From an uncultured Hungatella sp. (GTDB taxonomy: Bacteria; Bacillota; Clostridia; Lachnospirales; Lachnospiraceae), in the NCBI GenBank assembly GCA_910585435.1, contig CAJUEJ010000011.1, positions 52,522 through 116,521 on the forward strand: a DNA stretch of 64,000 nucleotides, given 5' to 3'. Numbering within the stretch: the first letter of the stretch is position 1; every line of letters begins with the position of its first letter. The translations under genes were made by a program, and so were the position numbers. Under the pieces are notes generated by a model. That model saw only the letters and a list, made by a program, of their open reading frames with translations. It had not been told where the DNA came from and did no database searches. This document shows, piece after piece, positions 1 through 7,184 of the stretch.

Positions 1-479
1 CTTTGAACCCCCATGCTGACTCTGGTGACCCTCTGTGCTTTTAAGATTTTCAGCTTGCTTTCTGTTGTCTGGTTGGGGGCTGTCTCGATGACAATGGCCC
101 GGTCAGGCTCCAGAGACAGGCTGCCTTCCACCATGGCAAAGGCGCGCTCCAGCTGCCCCTCGGTCAGGAGAAGGGGCGTGCCGCCTCCTATGGTAAAATC
201 AGAAAACTCTGTCCCGGCCTGGTTAAGCACTCTGCCATACTGCCGGATCTGCCTCTCCACCGTGTCCAGATACCTGTCTATGGCCTCCTTTTTCTGCCCT
301 GTCACAGAAAACAGGTTGCAGTACCCGCATTTGGTCTGGCAGAACGGGATGTGAAGATAAAGGCCGTGTCCCCTGCCTGCCAGCCGTTCTTTGTAGTCTT
401 CTAAATTGACCCCTGTTAAGGGCCTGTAGGCCGTCTTATGGGGGTAACTGTACATATACTGATTGTAGATAGTTTCCAT
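1..479 (-). CDS. STM4012-family radical SAM protein (HemN/HemW-like), C-terminus beyond window edge
   Basis: The first ~159 residues are visible; the C-terminus lies beyond position 1. The ATG at 479-477 has an AGAGG-type ribosome-binding site just upstream. The sequence has the CxxxCxxC cluster motif of radical SAM enzymes (Cys47, Cys51, Cys54 in PFCQTKCGYC) and then a FTIGGGTP loop typical of coproporphyrinogen-oxidase-like (HemN/HemW) members. These bind a [4Fe-4S] cluster and cleave S-adenosylmethionine. It is the fourth visible gene of a minus-strand operon whose upstream members match the STM4013, STM4014 and STM4015 families of Salmonella, so it is best read as STM4012 of that set. The STM4011-type second radical SAM protein would be expected just outside the window. 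The substrate is unknown; HemW-like heme handling is the alternative, but the neighbours argue against it. Confidence 0.8.
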   Translation of the reverse strand, partial: METIYNQYMYSYPHKTAYRPLTGVNLEDYKERLAGRGHGLYLHIPFCQTKCGYCNLFSVTGQKKEAIDRYLDTVERQIRQYGRVLNQAGTEFSDFTIGGGTPLLLTEGQLERAFAMVEGSLSLEPDRAIVIETAPNQTTESKLKILKAQRVTRVSMGVQ

Positions 480-546
480 ACTGCCTCTTCTTTGCAGGAA
501 TTGTTTTGTAACCGTTCAGACACCCCTGAACAGTTCCATGGTTTTC

Positions 547-1482
547 TCAAAGAAAAAAATGTTTATAGGGAACCGTATTGACAACCGGGTGGTTGATGCC
601 GTGAAACTGGCAGCCGTCCTCTCCATAGCAGGTGCCGTGATCAGAACAGCAGATGACAAATGCCTCTCCCCGCGTCTCCTTCCATCCTGCAAACAGCCGC
701 CCCAGCTGTCCGTCCACATACCGCAGAGCCGCCCTGTGGCTTTCCAGGCTGTCCTGCCTGGCGCCTTCCAGATAAAAATAGTTGGGGTAATGAATGGCGT
801 CAATATTGAGATACAGGAAAAGCTTCCGTTCTCTGTCCGCCTTCTCTATCCGTTTCAGCAGAAAATCCACCTGATTTTTGGCGCTGTCTTTCACCCCGCA
901 GCCAAAGGAAGGGTTCCAATAGCTTTTCTGAAAGTATCCTGGAAAGACCTTCCCCAGCTCCGACCGCTTGTCAAAAAATGCCACCCCGCCTACGCACCAG
1001 GTATCATAGCCTTCCTTTTCCAGCCCTTCCATGATGGTGCTGCCGTCGAATCCATAGCTGCCCTCCGGCGCCTTGCCTCCCATGCCGATCTGCTTTGGAA
1101 AAAACAGCATTTCCCTGTCTGCCAGATTCCGGGCCTCATAGGCACAGGGCAGAAATCCGGCAAACATGGCATGGTGGGACGGGTAAGTAAAATTCCCCGG
1201 CGCCTGCCGCTTCTCCCACGGCCCGTACTGGTTTAGCACAGGGGTGGTTCCCCTCTCCTCTTCACAGACAGCCGCGTCATACCTGAGGGTATCCAGGCAG
1301 ATAAACAGAATATCCCGGCAATTTACCACCTGGCCCATGTCTACGGAAGGCTTTTTTCTCTTCCTGGCCGAGGCAAAGATTCGGAACGGTACCTCGCCTT
1401 CTTTTCTCTCTGTCATTTGCTCTCTGCCATTGTATTTTTCATCTGCCAAATCCCTGTGCAGTGTTTCTTCTTTTTCATTCAC
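547..1482 (-). CDS. STM4013/SEN3800-family sulfatase-like hydrolase
   Basis: A 311-residue alkaline-phosphatase/sulfatase-superfamily protein. Visible motifs are ICLDTLRYDAA (residues 61-71, metal-binding Asp64 and the Thr nucleophile region), NFTYPSHHAMF near residue 100, and a C-terminal CSDHGT metal-ligand motif followed by FHGINHP. No signal peptide is seen, so it is probably cytoplasmic. The GTG start at 1482-1480 overlaps the stop of the upstream gene by 8 bases (GTGAATGA), implying translational coupling. The first ~48 residues are charged and may not all be translated; Met49 is a possible later start. The reaction is not known for this family; hydrolysis of a phosphate or sulfate ester is the reasonable inference. 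Confidence 0.8.
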   Translation of the reverse strand: MNEKEETLHRDLADEKYNGREQMTERKEGEVPFRIFASARKRKKPSVDMGQVVNCRDILFICLDTLRYDAAVCEEERGTTPVLNQYGPWEKRQAPGNFTYPSHHAMFAGFLPCAYEARNLADREMLFFPKQIGMGGKAPEGSYGFDGSTIMEGLEKEGYDTWCVGGVAFFDKRSELGKVFPGYFQKSYWNPSFGCGVKDSAKNQVDFLLKRIEKADRERKLFLYLNIDAIHYPNYFYLEGARQDSLESHRAALRYVDGQLGRLFAGWKETRGEAFVICCSDHGTCYGEDGCQFHGINHPVVNTVPYKHFFL

Positions 1483-2509
1483 CTTCCAGCCACTCCTTCA
1501 TCATCTCCGCCTGGCGGCGGTAGATTTTATTTTCCCAGAATATATCCTGATAGATCAGATCCCCCTGGCTGTTCATCTCGATGACTCTTGGACGCAGGCT
1601 TCCTTTTTCCAGCAGGATATCCAGCCCTGCGCTTCGCAGGCCCCCATAGCAGCCGGCCGCTTTTTTGCACAGCTCTTCTATCTCTTCCAGAACTCTTGGG
1701 GGAAGCTTAAGCTCCGATGCCTTCAGGGGATGATTGTTTAAGTGCAGGTTGGTAATCGGCCCTTTCGACAGTCTTGCCAGCATAAAATCTGTCTGTCCAT
1801 CCTGAACCACTGCCCTCAGATCATAGGAGTATCCCTGATACTGGGCCTTGGCATACCACCGTTCTACGATACAGTCCTGTTTAAGCAGCCGATCAACCAG
1901 TGCTGTCACCTGCTGTCTGTCTGTAAAGCACCGAAGCCGCTTGGTATTCACCAGGCGGCCTGTCACAGGATCTTCCATCCCGCATGTATAAAGCATCCTT
2001 TTTCCTGTCCGTTTCTGATAGCGGAAAGCAGCGATTCCCGCAGCGCCGGATCCCCGCACCGGCTTTATAAATACCTGGGAAACACCCTGGCGCTCCATCA
2101 TGTCAAGGAGCCTGTCCGCACTGTCCACGGATCCTGCCAGGCATTCTGTGGCCGGTATCCCCTGTTGTCTCAGCTTTTCCTTGCAGCTTCTCTTGTCCAG
2201 AAGCTGCCGGATTGCCAGAGGGGTGTTGAGAAACACGATGGATTCCTTCTCCCCCACACGTTCCAGTGCCATCAGCTTCTCTTCATAATCCCTGGTTAAA
2301 GGATCCAGCTCTTCCAGGCAGCAGCTGGTCCAGACAGGCGGATCGATTTTTATAAACAACTCTCTGCCCTGCCATATCGGGGGAAGGCAGGGCCCTTTAA
2401 AATCCTTCCAGTCCCAGAAACCTACTGGCATTCCCGCGTCTTTGGCTCCCTTTTCCAGATAGAGAGTCCGCTTGGTTTTCGGGTTGCCCAGAAGAAGCGC
2501 CTGCCTCAT
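1475..2509 (-). CDS. STM4014-family protein (ATP-grasp-like)
   Basis: 344 residues. The middle and C-terminal parts resemble ATP-grasp ligases: VFIKPVRGSGAAG (ATP-binding lysine and glycine loop), SYDLRAVV, and a C-terminal VIEMNSQGDLIYQD carrying the acidic/Asn metal ligands. ATP-grasp enzymes join a carboxylate to an amine through an acyl phosphate. The ATG overlaps the stop of the preceding STM4015-type gene by four bases (ATGA), and its own stop overlaps the next gene, so the four genes form one tightly coupled transcript. A ligase acting on a small molecule or peptide together with the radical SAM and hydrolase partners is inference; the family is uncharacterised. Confidence 0.75.
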   Translation of the reverse strand: MRQALLLGNPKTKRTLYLEKGAKDAGMPVGFWDWKDFKGPCLPPIWQGRELFIKIDPPVWTSCCLEELDPLTRDYEEKLMALERVGEKESIVFLNTPLAIRQLLDKRSCKEKLRQQGIPATECLAGSVDSADRLLDMMERQGVSQVFIKPVRGSGAAGIAAFRYQKRTGKRMLYTCGMEDPVTGRLVNTKRLRCFTDRQQVTALVDRLLKQDCIVERWYAKAQYQGYSYDLRAVVQDGQTDFMLARLSKGPITNLHLNNHPLKASELKLPPRVLEEIEELCKKAAGCYGGLRSAGLDILLEKGSLRPRVIEMNSQGDLIYQDIFWENKIYRRQAEMMKEWLEGE

Positions 2510-3363
2510 TCTGTCAGCATGGCGTTCATCCAGATCTCGCCATCATAGGTTTCCGGCTCATTGAATTCGGATGCGTCAATGTCCACAGGAAGGGTTTCCA
2601 GGTCTTCCACCATGTCCTCAGACATGTAGTGATAATGGACATCCAGGGCCTTCACGTTGGGATAGGCAGGAAGCCGCTCCAAAAGCAGCTTCCCGCCTTT
2701 GTCTGTCAGGGTGCCGTTGGCCAGATCCAGGGTGTGAATCTGGTTCATGTATTTACAGTTTAAGACGATTTCAGTCAGCTCATCCTGTATCTCACTGTCC
2801 TCGATCCCCAGGTATTCCAGGCTGGGGAAATCGGATTTTTCCAGAAGGGTGCGGATGCTGTCCCCATTGCCGTCAAAGCCATAGTTATCGCTTCCTATAT
2901 AGAGTACCAGCTTTTTTAAACGGGGCAGCCTGGCATTCTGGATGGACTCCATCACAGAGGAGGGAAGGCCTCCACAGATGATGGTTAAAGCTTCCAGAGT
3001 ATCATGGCTGATCTCACCCAGCTCCAAATCCGTGCTTCCTTTTATAGTCAGCTCCTTTAACTGAGGCAGGGCTTCCCACAGTTTTTGATAATTGCCCTGT
3101 ATAATCCAGGACGCCTCGCACTCTTCATAGTCCATGTCTCCTACAAACAGCTTTTCCACATGGGCAAACCTGTCTCTGTGGTTCACAATCCCGTCCAGGA
3201 TAGCCTGGCAATCCTCCTCGCAGGGATTTCCCCAACAGCCGATCACCAGATCCGTCACCTGCCCAAACTCCGGATCCTCCAGAATCTCATCTACCATGGA
3301 AGCCGAACCTTTTCCTTCCTCATACTGCTCATAATCATACGAATATTTCTTTGTCTTTCCCAT
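2506..3363 (-). CDS. STM4015-family protein (leucine-rich-repeat-like)
   Basis: 285 residues, first gene of the minus-strand operon. An acidic N-terminus is followed by irregular leucine-rich repeats of ~25 residues, such as LPQLKELTIKGSTDLEL, LPRLKKLVLYIGS, FPSLEYLGIEDSEI and NQIHTLDLANGTL, a pattern that builds a curved binding surface. No catalytic motif is visible. An AAGGAGG site at 3369-3375 lies five bases before the ATG, and a promoter is seen at 3393-3421. LRR-type proteins usually bind a protein partner or substrate, so it may be the recognition or scaffold component of the STM4012-4015 set; this is inference. Confidence 0.75.
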   Translation of the reverse strand: MGKTKKYSYDYEQYEEGKGSASMVDEILEDPEFGQVTDLVIGCWGNPCEEDCQAILDGIVNHRDRFAHVEKLFVGDMDYEECEASWIIQGNYQKLWEALPQLKELTIKGSTDLELGEISHDTLEALTIICGGLPSSVMESIQNARLPRLKKLVLYIGSDNYGFDGNGDSIRTLLEKSDFPSLEYLGIEDSEIQDELTEIVLNCKYMNQIHTLDLANGTLTDKGGKLLLERLPAYPNVKALDVHYHYMSEDMVEDLETLPVDIDASEFNEPETYDGEIWMNAMLTE

Positions 3364-3392
3364 AGGGACCTCCTTGTGAAGTTCTATGGAGA

Positions 3393-3421
3393 ATTATAGC
3401 ATTTTGCACAGGTAATTACAA
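3393..3421 (-). promoter_or_regulatory. Promoter of the STM4015-4012-type operon
   Basis: On the minus strand there is a TATAAT -10 box (3393-3398) preceded by TGC, an extended -10. A TTGTAA -35 box (3416-3421) lies 17 bp further upstream. Transcription would start about 25 bases before the ribosome-binding site of the gene ending at 3363. Confidence 0.65.
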
Positions 3422-3522
3422 GCTTGAACTCCCGTAATTCACAGGCCGATTTACAGCTAGTGTGAACCGTAACGAACAGTAACAACTGCAGCGCGGAATC
3501 TGCCTGGAATCGTTGACAATCT

Positions 3523-3551
3523 TTGACCTGTCATGTAAAATGTTTTATAAT
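3523..3551 (+). promoter_or_regulatory. Sigma-A promoter of the FtsA-like gene
   Basis: A TTGACC -35 box (3523-3528), 17-bp spacer and perfect TATAAT -10 box (3546-3551). It lies inside the open frame that extends upstream of 3603, which rules out the longer start and supports initiation at 3603. Confidence 0.75.
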
Positions 3552-3602
3552 TGGCGAAAAATTCCGGGAATACGTGATTCATCGAAAAAGGAGGAAATGG
3601 GT

Positions 3603-6101
3603 ATGGCAAGGGGCAGAAAACCAGGGGTTAAAATTCAGGCTCAGGTTCCGCTTCAGCCGGAACACACAGTGTTTGCGCTGGATATCGGAACCCGCAGTGT
3701 GATCGGTATGGTAGGGGTTGTAACAGAGGATAAGGTAAAGATCATTGCCATCGAGAGGGAAGATCACGGAGAGCGGGCCATGATCGACGGGCAGATCGAG
3801 AATATAGAAAAGGTCGCCTCCCTGGCGGAGAAGGTGAAAAAGCGGCTGGAGGCAAAGATTCATATGACCCTGAACCGGGTATGTGTGGCGGCTGCAGGGC
3901 GGGCCCTCAGGACACAGAGGGCGGATTTTCAGCTGGATCTGCCCAGTGCCCAGCTGATCGATGATGAGATTATCAGCCGCCTGGAGGCAGGGGCTATCAG
4001 CAAGGCGGAGGATGCTTTTGAGGCGGAGAACCGGAGCGGGGACGACAGCTTACGCCGGTTTTATCTTGTAGGCTATACGGTATGCCAGTATTATCTGGAT
4101 CAGTACATGATTTCCAGCTTAAAGGATCACCGGGGGCAGCAGGTGAAGGTGGATTTGATCGCTACCTTCCTGCCCAGCGAGGTGGTGGAAAGCCTGTACA
4201 CTACCATGAACAAGATCGGGCTGGAGGTAGCCAGCATCACCCTGGAGCCCATCGCTGCCATCAACGCTGCCATTCCCGGAAATCTGCGGCTTTTAAATCT
4301 GGTTATGGTGGATATCGGAGCGGGAACATCGGATATCGCCGCATGCACAGACGGAAGCGTCACCGGATACACTATGGCTACCATGGCCGGGGATGAAATT
4401 ACGGAAAATATCATGAAGGAATACCTGGTGGATTTTAAAACGGCAGAGCAGATAAAGATGCAGATCGATTCCGGAGAAGATGTGGCATTTACAGACATTC
4501 TGGGATTCGAGCAGCAGGTGCCCTGCCAGGAGATCATAGAGTGTATTCAGGGTTCTGCCGATACCTTATGCAAAGAAATATCCACGAAAATCCTGGAGGT
4601 AAACGGAGGCGCGCCTTCCGCACTGTTTCTTGCAGGAGGAGGCAGCAAATTAAGTGGACTGAAGGACAAGCTGACAAAAGCCCTTCAGATGGATGCCAAA
4701 CGTGTGGCCATAGCAGGAAGGAACTTCCAGGCCAACGCTTTTTCCGACGAGTATGATTTAAACAATCCGGAGTACGCCACTCCTTTAGGGATCGTTATCT
4801 CCTCCGGCCTGAACCTGATTCATGACAGCTTCCGGGTCACTCTAAACGGCCGGCCGGCAAAATTGTTCAGAAGCGGCAGCTTTACCGCCTTAAATCTTTT
4901 GATGATGAACGGCTACAATTTCCAGGATCTTATGGGACGTTCCGGTCAGAATCTGGTTGTCAGCGTCAACGGAAAGCGGAAGGTATTTTACGGCACAGCT
5001 TCTCAGCCTGCCTCCCTTTTCATCAATAAAAAAGAAGGAAAGCTTTCTGAAATCATCCACGCAGGGGATTCTATTGATTTTATCCCTGCTGTTTACGGCG
5101 CGGCCGCAACAGCCTGTCTGGGAGATATCGAAGGAGCTGAGAACTGTCTGGAGATTACTCTGAATGGAATGTATGTGCCTTTGGAGACTCCCCTTAAAAA
5201 CGGGGATATTATTCTCATTACGCTTCCTGAACCGCCAAAGGAGGAAAAAAAGGAAGGGGAGGAGCTGCCGGACACTGATTCACAGTCTGTTGCAGACAGC
5301 CTGCCTGCGTCAGGTACACAGCCTGTATCCAGCGACCTTTCAACACCGGGTGTGCAGCCTGCACCAGACAGTCTGGGTGCAACAGCTGTGCAGCCTGGAG
5401 CAGGCAATCTGGATGCAGCTGTTATACAACCTGAAGCAGGCAATCTGGCATCATCTGTTGTACAACCTGGAGCAGACAACCTAGACGCAACAGCTGTGCG
5501 GCCTGTACCAGGCAATCTGGATGCAACAGCTGTGAAACCTATATCAGGCAATCTGGATGCAACAAGTATGCAACCTGCATCGGATAACCTGAATACAACA
5601 GGTATACAACCTGTATCGGGCAGCCAGGCTGAAGCAGCCGTGCAACCTGCAGCAGGCAACCTGCCATCGCCTGGAATACAACCTGCATTCAACAGCACAT
5701 TCGCACAGGGTACACAGCCTGTACCCTTACAACCTTCCACACAGGATACACCGTTCCTGTCTGAATCTGACAATCGGTTGCCATCATCGCCTCATCCCAT
5801 ATCTGATGACTCCTCATTGGACTCCCCAATGACAACTCATCAGACTTCTTTTGATGCCCAGCCTGCCAGACCCGCTCCGGCTGTACCGGATATTCTCTTC
5901 TATTTAAACGATGCCCCTCTGCGCCTTCCCCCCAAGAAAGACGGAAGCTGCTACTATCTGATGGATCTGCTTCAGTATTCTGGCATCGATTTAAAAAATC
6001 CCCGGGGAGTGGTTAAGCTAAGTGTAAACGGCTTTTCCAGCATGTTTCGGCAGGAATTAAAAGCCGGCGACCAAATACGAATCGAGGAGGAAATAACATA
6101 A
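3603..6101 (+). CDS. FtsA-like actin-fold ATPase with long repeat-containing C-terminal extension
   Basis: 832 residues from the ATG at 3603, chosen because AAAGGAGG (3587-3594) is 8 bases away; the in-frame ATG at 3597 is too close. Residues ~24-400 form an actin/Hsp70-type ATPase of the FtsA group: phosphate-1 loop ALDIGTRSVIGMV (~24), phosphate-2 loop MVDIGAGTSDIAA (~234) and adenosine loop LFLAGGGSKLSGL (~342), with the FtsA 1C-type insertion between. Two small beta-rich domains follow (~405-540), then a Pro/Gln/Ser/Thr linker (~545-758) with twelve-residue repeats, and a final beta-rich domain (~760-831, DILFYLNDAPLRLPP onward). Classical FtsA is ~420 residues and ends with a membrane amphipathic helix; none is seen here. 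It is single-gene and not in a division cluster. A role in the cell envelope, division or shape is inferred from the family. Confidence 0.7.
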   Translation: MARGRKPGVKIQAQVPLQPEHTVFALDIGTRSVIGMVGVVTEDKVKIIAIEREDHGERAMIDGQIENIEKVASLAEKVKKRLEAKIHMTLNRVCVAAAGRALRTQRADFQLDLPSAQLIDDEIISRLEAGAISKAEDAFEAENRSGDDSLRRFYLVGYTVCQYYLDQYMISSLKDHRGQQVKVDLIATFLPSEVVESLYTTMNKIGLEVASITLEPIAAINAAIPGNLRLLNLVMVDIGAGTSDIAACTDGSVTGYTMATMAGDEITENIMKEYLVDFKTAEQIKMQIDSGEDVAFTDILGFEQQVPCQEIIECIQGSADTLCKEISTKILEVNGGAPSALFLAGGGSKLSGLKDKLTKALQMDAKRVAIAGRNFQANAFSDEYDLNNPEYATPLGIVISSGLNLIHDSFRVTLNGRPAKLFRSGSFTALNLLMMNGYNFQDLMGRSGQNLVVSVNGKRKVFYGTASQPASLFINKKEGKLSEIIHAGDSIDFIPAVYGAAATACLGDIEGAENCLEITLNGMYVPLETPLKNGDIILITLPEPPKEEKKEGEELPDTDSQSVADSLPASGTQPVSSDLSTPGVQPAPDSLGATAVQPGAGNLDAAVIQPEAGNLASSVVQPGADNLDATAVRPVPGNLDATAVKPISGNLDATSMQPASDNLNTTGIQPVSGSQAEAAVQPAAGNLPSPGIQPAFNSTFAQGTQPVPLQPSTQDTPFLSESDNRLPSSPHPISDDSSLDSPMTTHQTSFDAQPARPAPAVPDILFYLNDAPLRLPPKKDGSCYYLMDLLQYSGIDLKNPRGVVKLSVNGFSSMFRQELKAGDQIRIEEEIT
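5319..5714 (+). repeat. 36-bp coding tandem repeat (12-residue QPxxxNLxxxxx unit)
   Basis: Eleven consecutive 36-bp units encode variants of QPxxGNLDATAV (for example QPGAGNLDAAVI, RPVPGNLDATAV, KPISGNLDATSM). Units are diverged at the DNA level, and all keep the Pro at position 2. This forms an extended linker between the FtsA-like ATPase core and its C-terminal domain. Copy number could vary among strains. Confidence 0.85.
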
Positions 6102-6123
6102 TACCACATAAAACCACAAGCCC

Positions 6124-6963
6124 TTAATACTGATCCAGAAAATGATGCCGTACCCCCTGTTCCTTATATGCAATTATGGTACTTAAATTAACATTTTCCA
6201 CGCTTTTAAAAATGTTATTTTCCACAAAAGGATTGGTTTTCTTCATCTCAGCGATCAGTTTTTTTACTTCCATCCTTTTGGAAAGCTCACTTCCGTCAGA
6301 ATTTTTTGAAACAGCACTGTCCTCTGTGAAACGGCAGGCACACTGTAAAAACCGGAGGTGATTATAATCTCTCCAATGCTTGATGCTGTCTTCCCTGATT
6401 AAATATAAGGGACGTATCAGTTCCATTCCCTGAAAATTTGTGCTGTGCAGCTTCGGCATCATAGTCTGAACCTGGCCTCCGTACAGCATCCCCATCAGAA
6501 TCGTCTCTATCACATCGTCAAAATGGTGTCCCAGCGCGATCTTATTGCATCCCAATTCCTGTGCCTTGCTGTACAGATATCCTCTGCGCATCCGGGCACA
6601 CAGATAACAGGGTGATTTCTCCACATCATACACTGCGTCAAAAATCTCTGATTGAAAAATAGTAACCGGAACGTTCAAGATTCTGGCATTGTACTCTATC
6701 ATCTGCCGATTTGCCGGATTATATCCCGGATCCATCACCAGAAAGGTCAGCTCGAAGGGAAATTTATTGTGGCGTTTTAATTCCTGAAATAATTTAGCCA
6801 TCAGCATAGAGTCTTTGCCTCCGGAAATACACACAGCGATCCGATCGTTTTCCTGTACCAGCTCATAATCATTGATAGCCCTGGCAAATTTGGAAAACAA
6901 TTCCTTGTGAAAACGCTTCCTGATACTCTTTTCTACCTCCTCCCCGCTGACCGCCTCTCCCAT
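6124..6963 (-). CDS. TtcA-like tRNA 2-thiocytidine biosynthesis protein
   Basis: 279 residues from the ATG at 6963, which has AAGGAG six bases upstream; a longer start at 7005 (293 residues) is possible but has a weaker site. It has the PP-loop ATP-pyrophosphatase motif CISGGKDSMLM (~residues 44-54) and the cluster cysteines typical of TtcA/TtuA proteins: CYLCARMRRG (~120) and LQCACRF (~209). Such enzymes adenylate a tRNA base and insert sulfur using a [4Fe-4S] cluster; TtcA acts on cytidine 32. The motif ALGHHFDDVIET is also conserved. It converges with the FtsA-like gene (22-base gap). The exact tRNA target is inference. Confidence 0.8.
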   Translation of the reverse strand: MGEAVSGEEVEKSIRKRFHKELFSKFARAINDYELVQENDRIAVCISGGKDSMLMAKLFQELKRHNKFPFELTFLVMDPGYNPANRQMIEYNARILNVPVTIFQSEIFDAVYDVEKSPCYLCARMRRGYLYSKAQELGCNKIALGHHFDDVIETILMGMLYGGQVQTMMPKLHSTNFQGMELIRPLYLIREDSIKHWRDYNHLRFLQCACRFTEDSAVSKNSDGSELSKRMEVKKLIAEMKKTNPFVENNIFKSVENVNLSTIIAYKEQGVRHHFLDQY

Positions 6964-7079
6964 ATGCCTCTCCTTGCCGGCAAGCTCTTTTTCTTCTTTT
7001 TCCATGGCTTTTGTCTCTCCCTTCCCTGTCTTTTTGCCTGACCTTTCCTCTTTTGGGCTCTCTTCTGTTATCTGTCTAT

Positions 7080-7141
7080 TTGCCTCTTTTACGCTCTCTC
7101 CTGCTTCCTGTCCTTTTGCCTCTTTTACGCTCTCTCCTGCT
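7080..7141. repeat. Two-copy 36-bp tandem repeat upstream of the TtcA-like gene
   Basis: An identical 26-base core occurs at 7080-7105 and 7116-7141 (period 36), with a degenerate third copy just to the left. On the minus strand the frame of the TtcA-like gene stays open through this region and would read a Glu/Lys-rich 12-residue repeat (ESVKEA core), but no start codon is found before 7005, so I treat it as a spacer between the helicase stop (7185) and the TtcA-like gene. Confidence 0.6.
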
Positions 7142-7184
7142 GCCTGTCTCCGGCTTCTGCCATACGCAGCCGCCTCATTTACAT

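Noticed and set aside
3513..3602. N-terminal extension of the FtsA-like protein
   Set aside because: The region contains the promoter -35 and -10 boxes; the ribosome-binding site points to 3603.
5319..5714. CRISPR-like array
   Set aside because: The units are contiguous 36-bp coding repeats in frame with no unique spacers.
5093..5773. 226-codon open frame on the minus strand opposite the FtsA-like repeats
   Set aside because: It is the antisense shadow of the repeat linker; no ribosome-binding site and the Cys/Gly-rich pattern mirrors the sense repeats.
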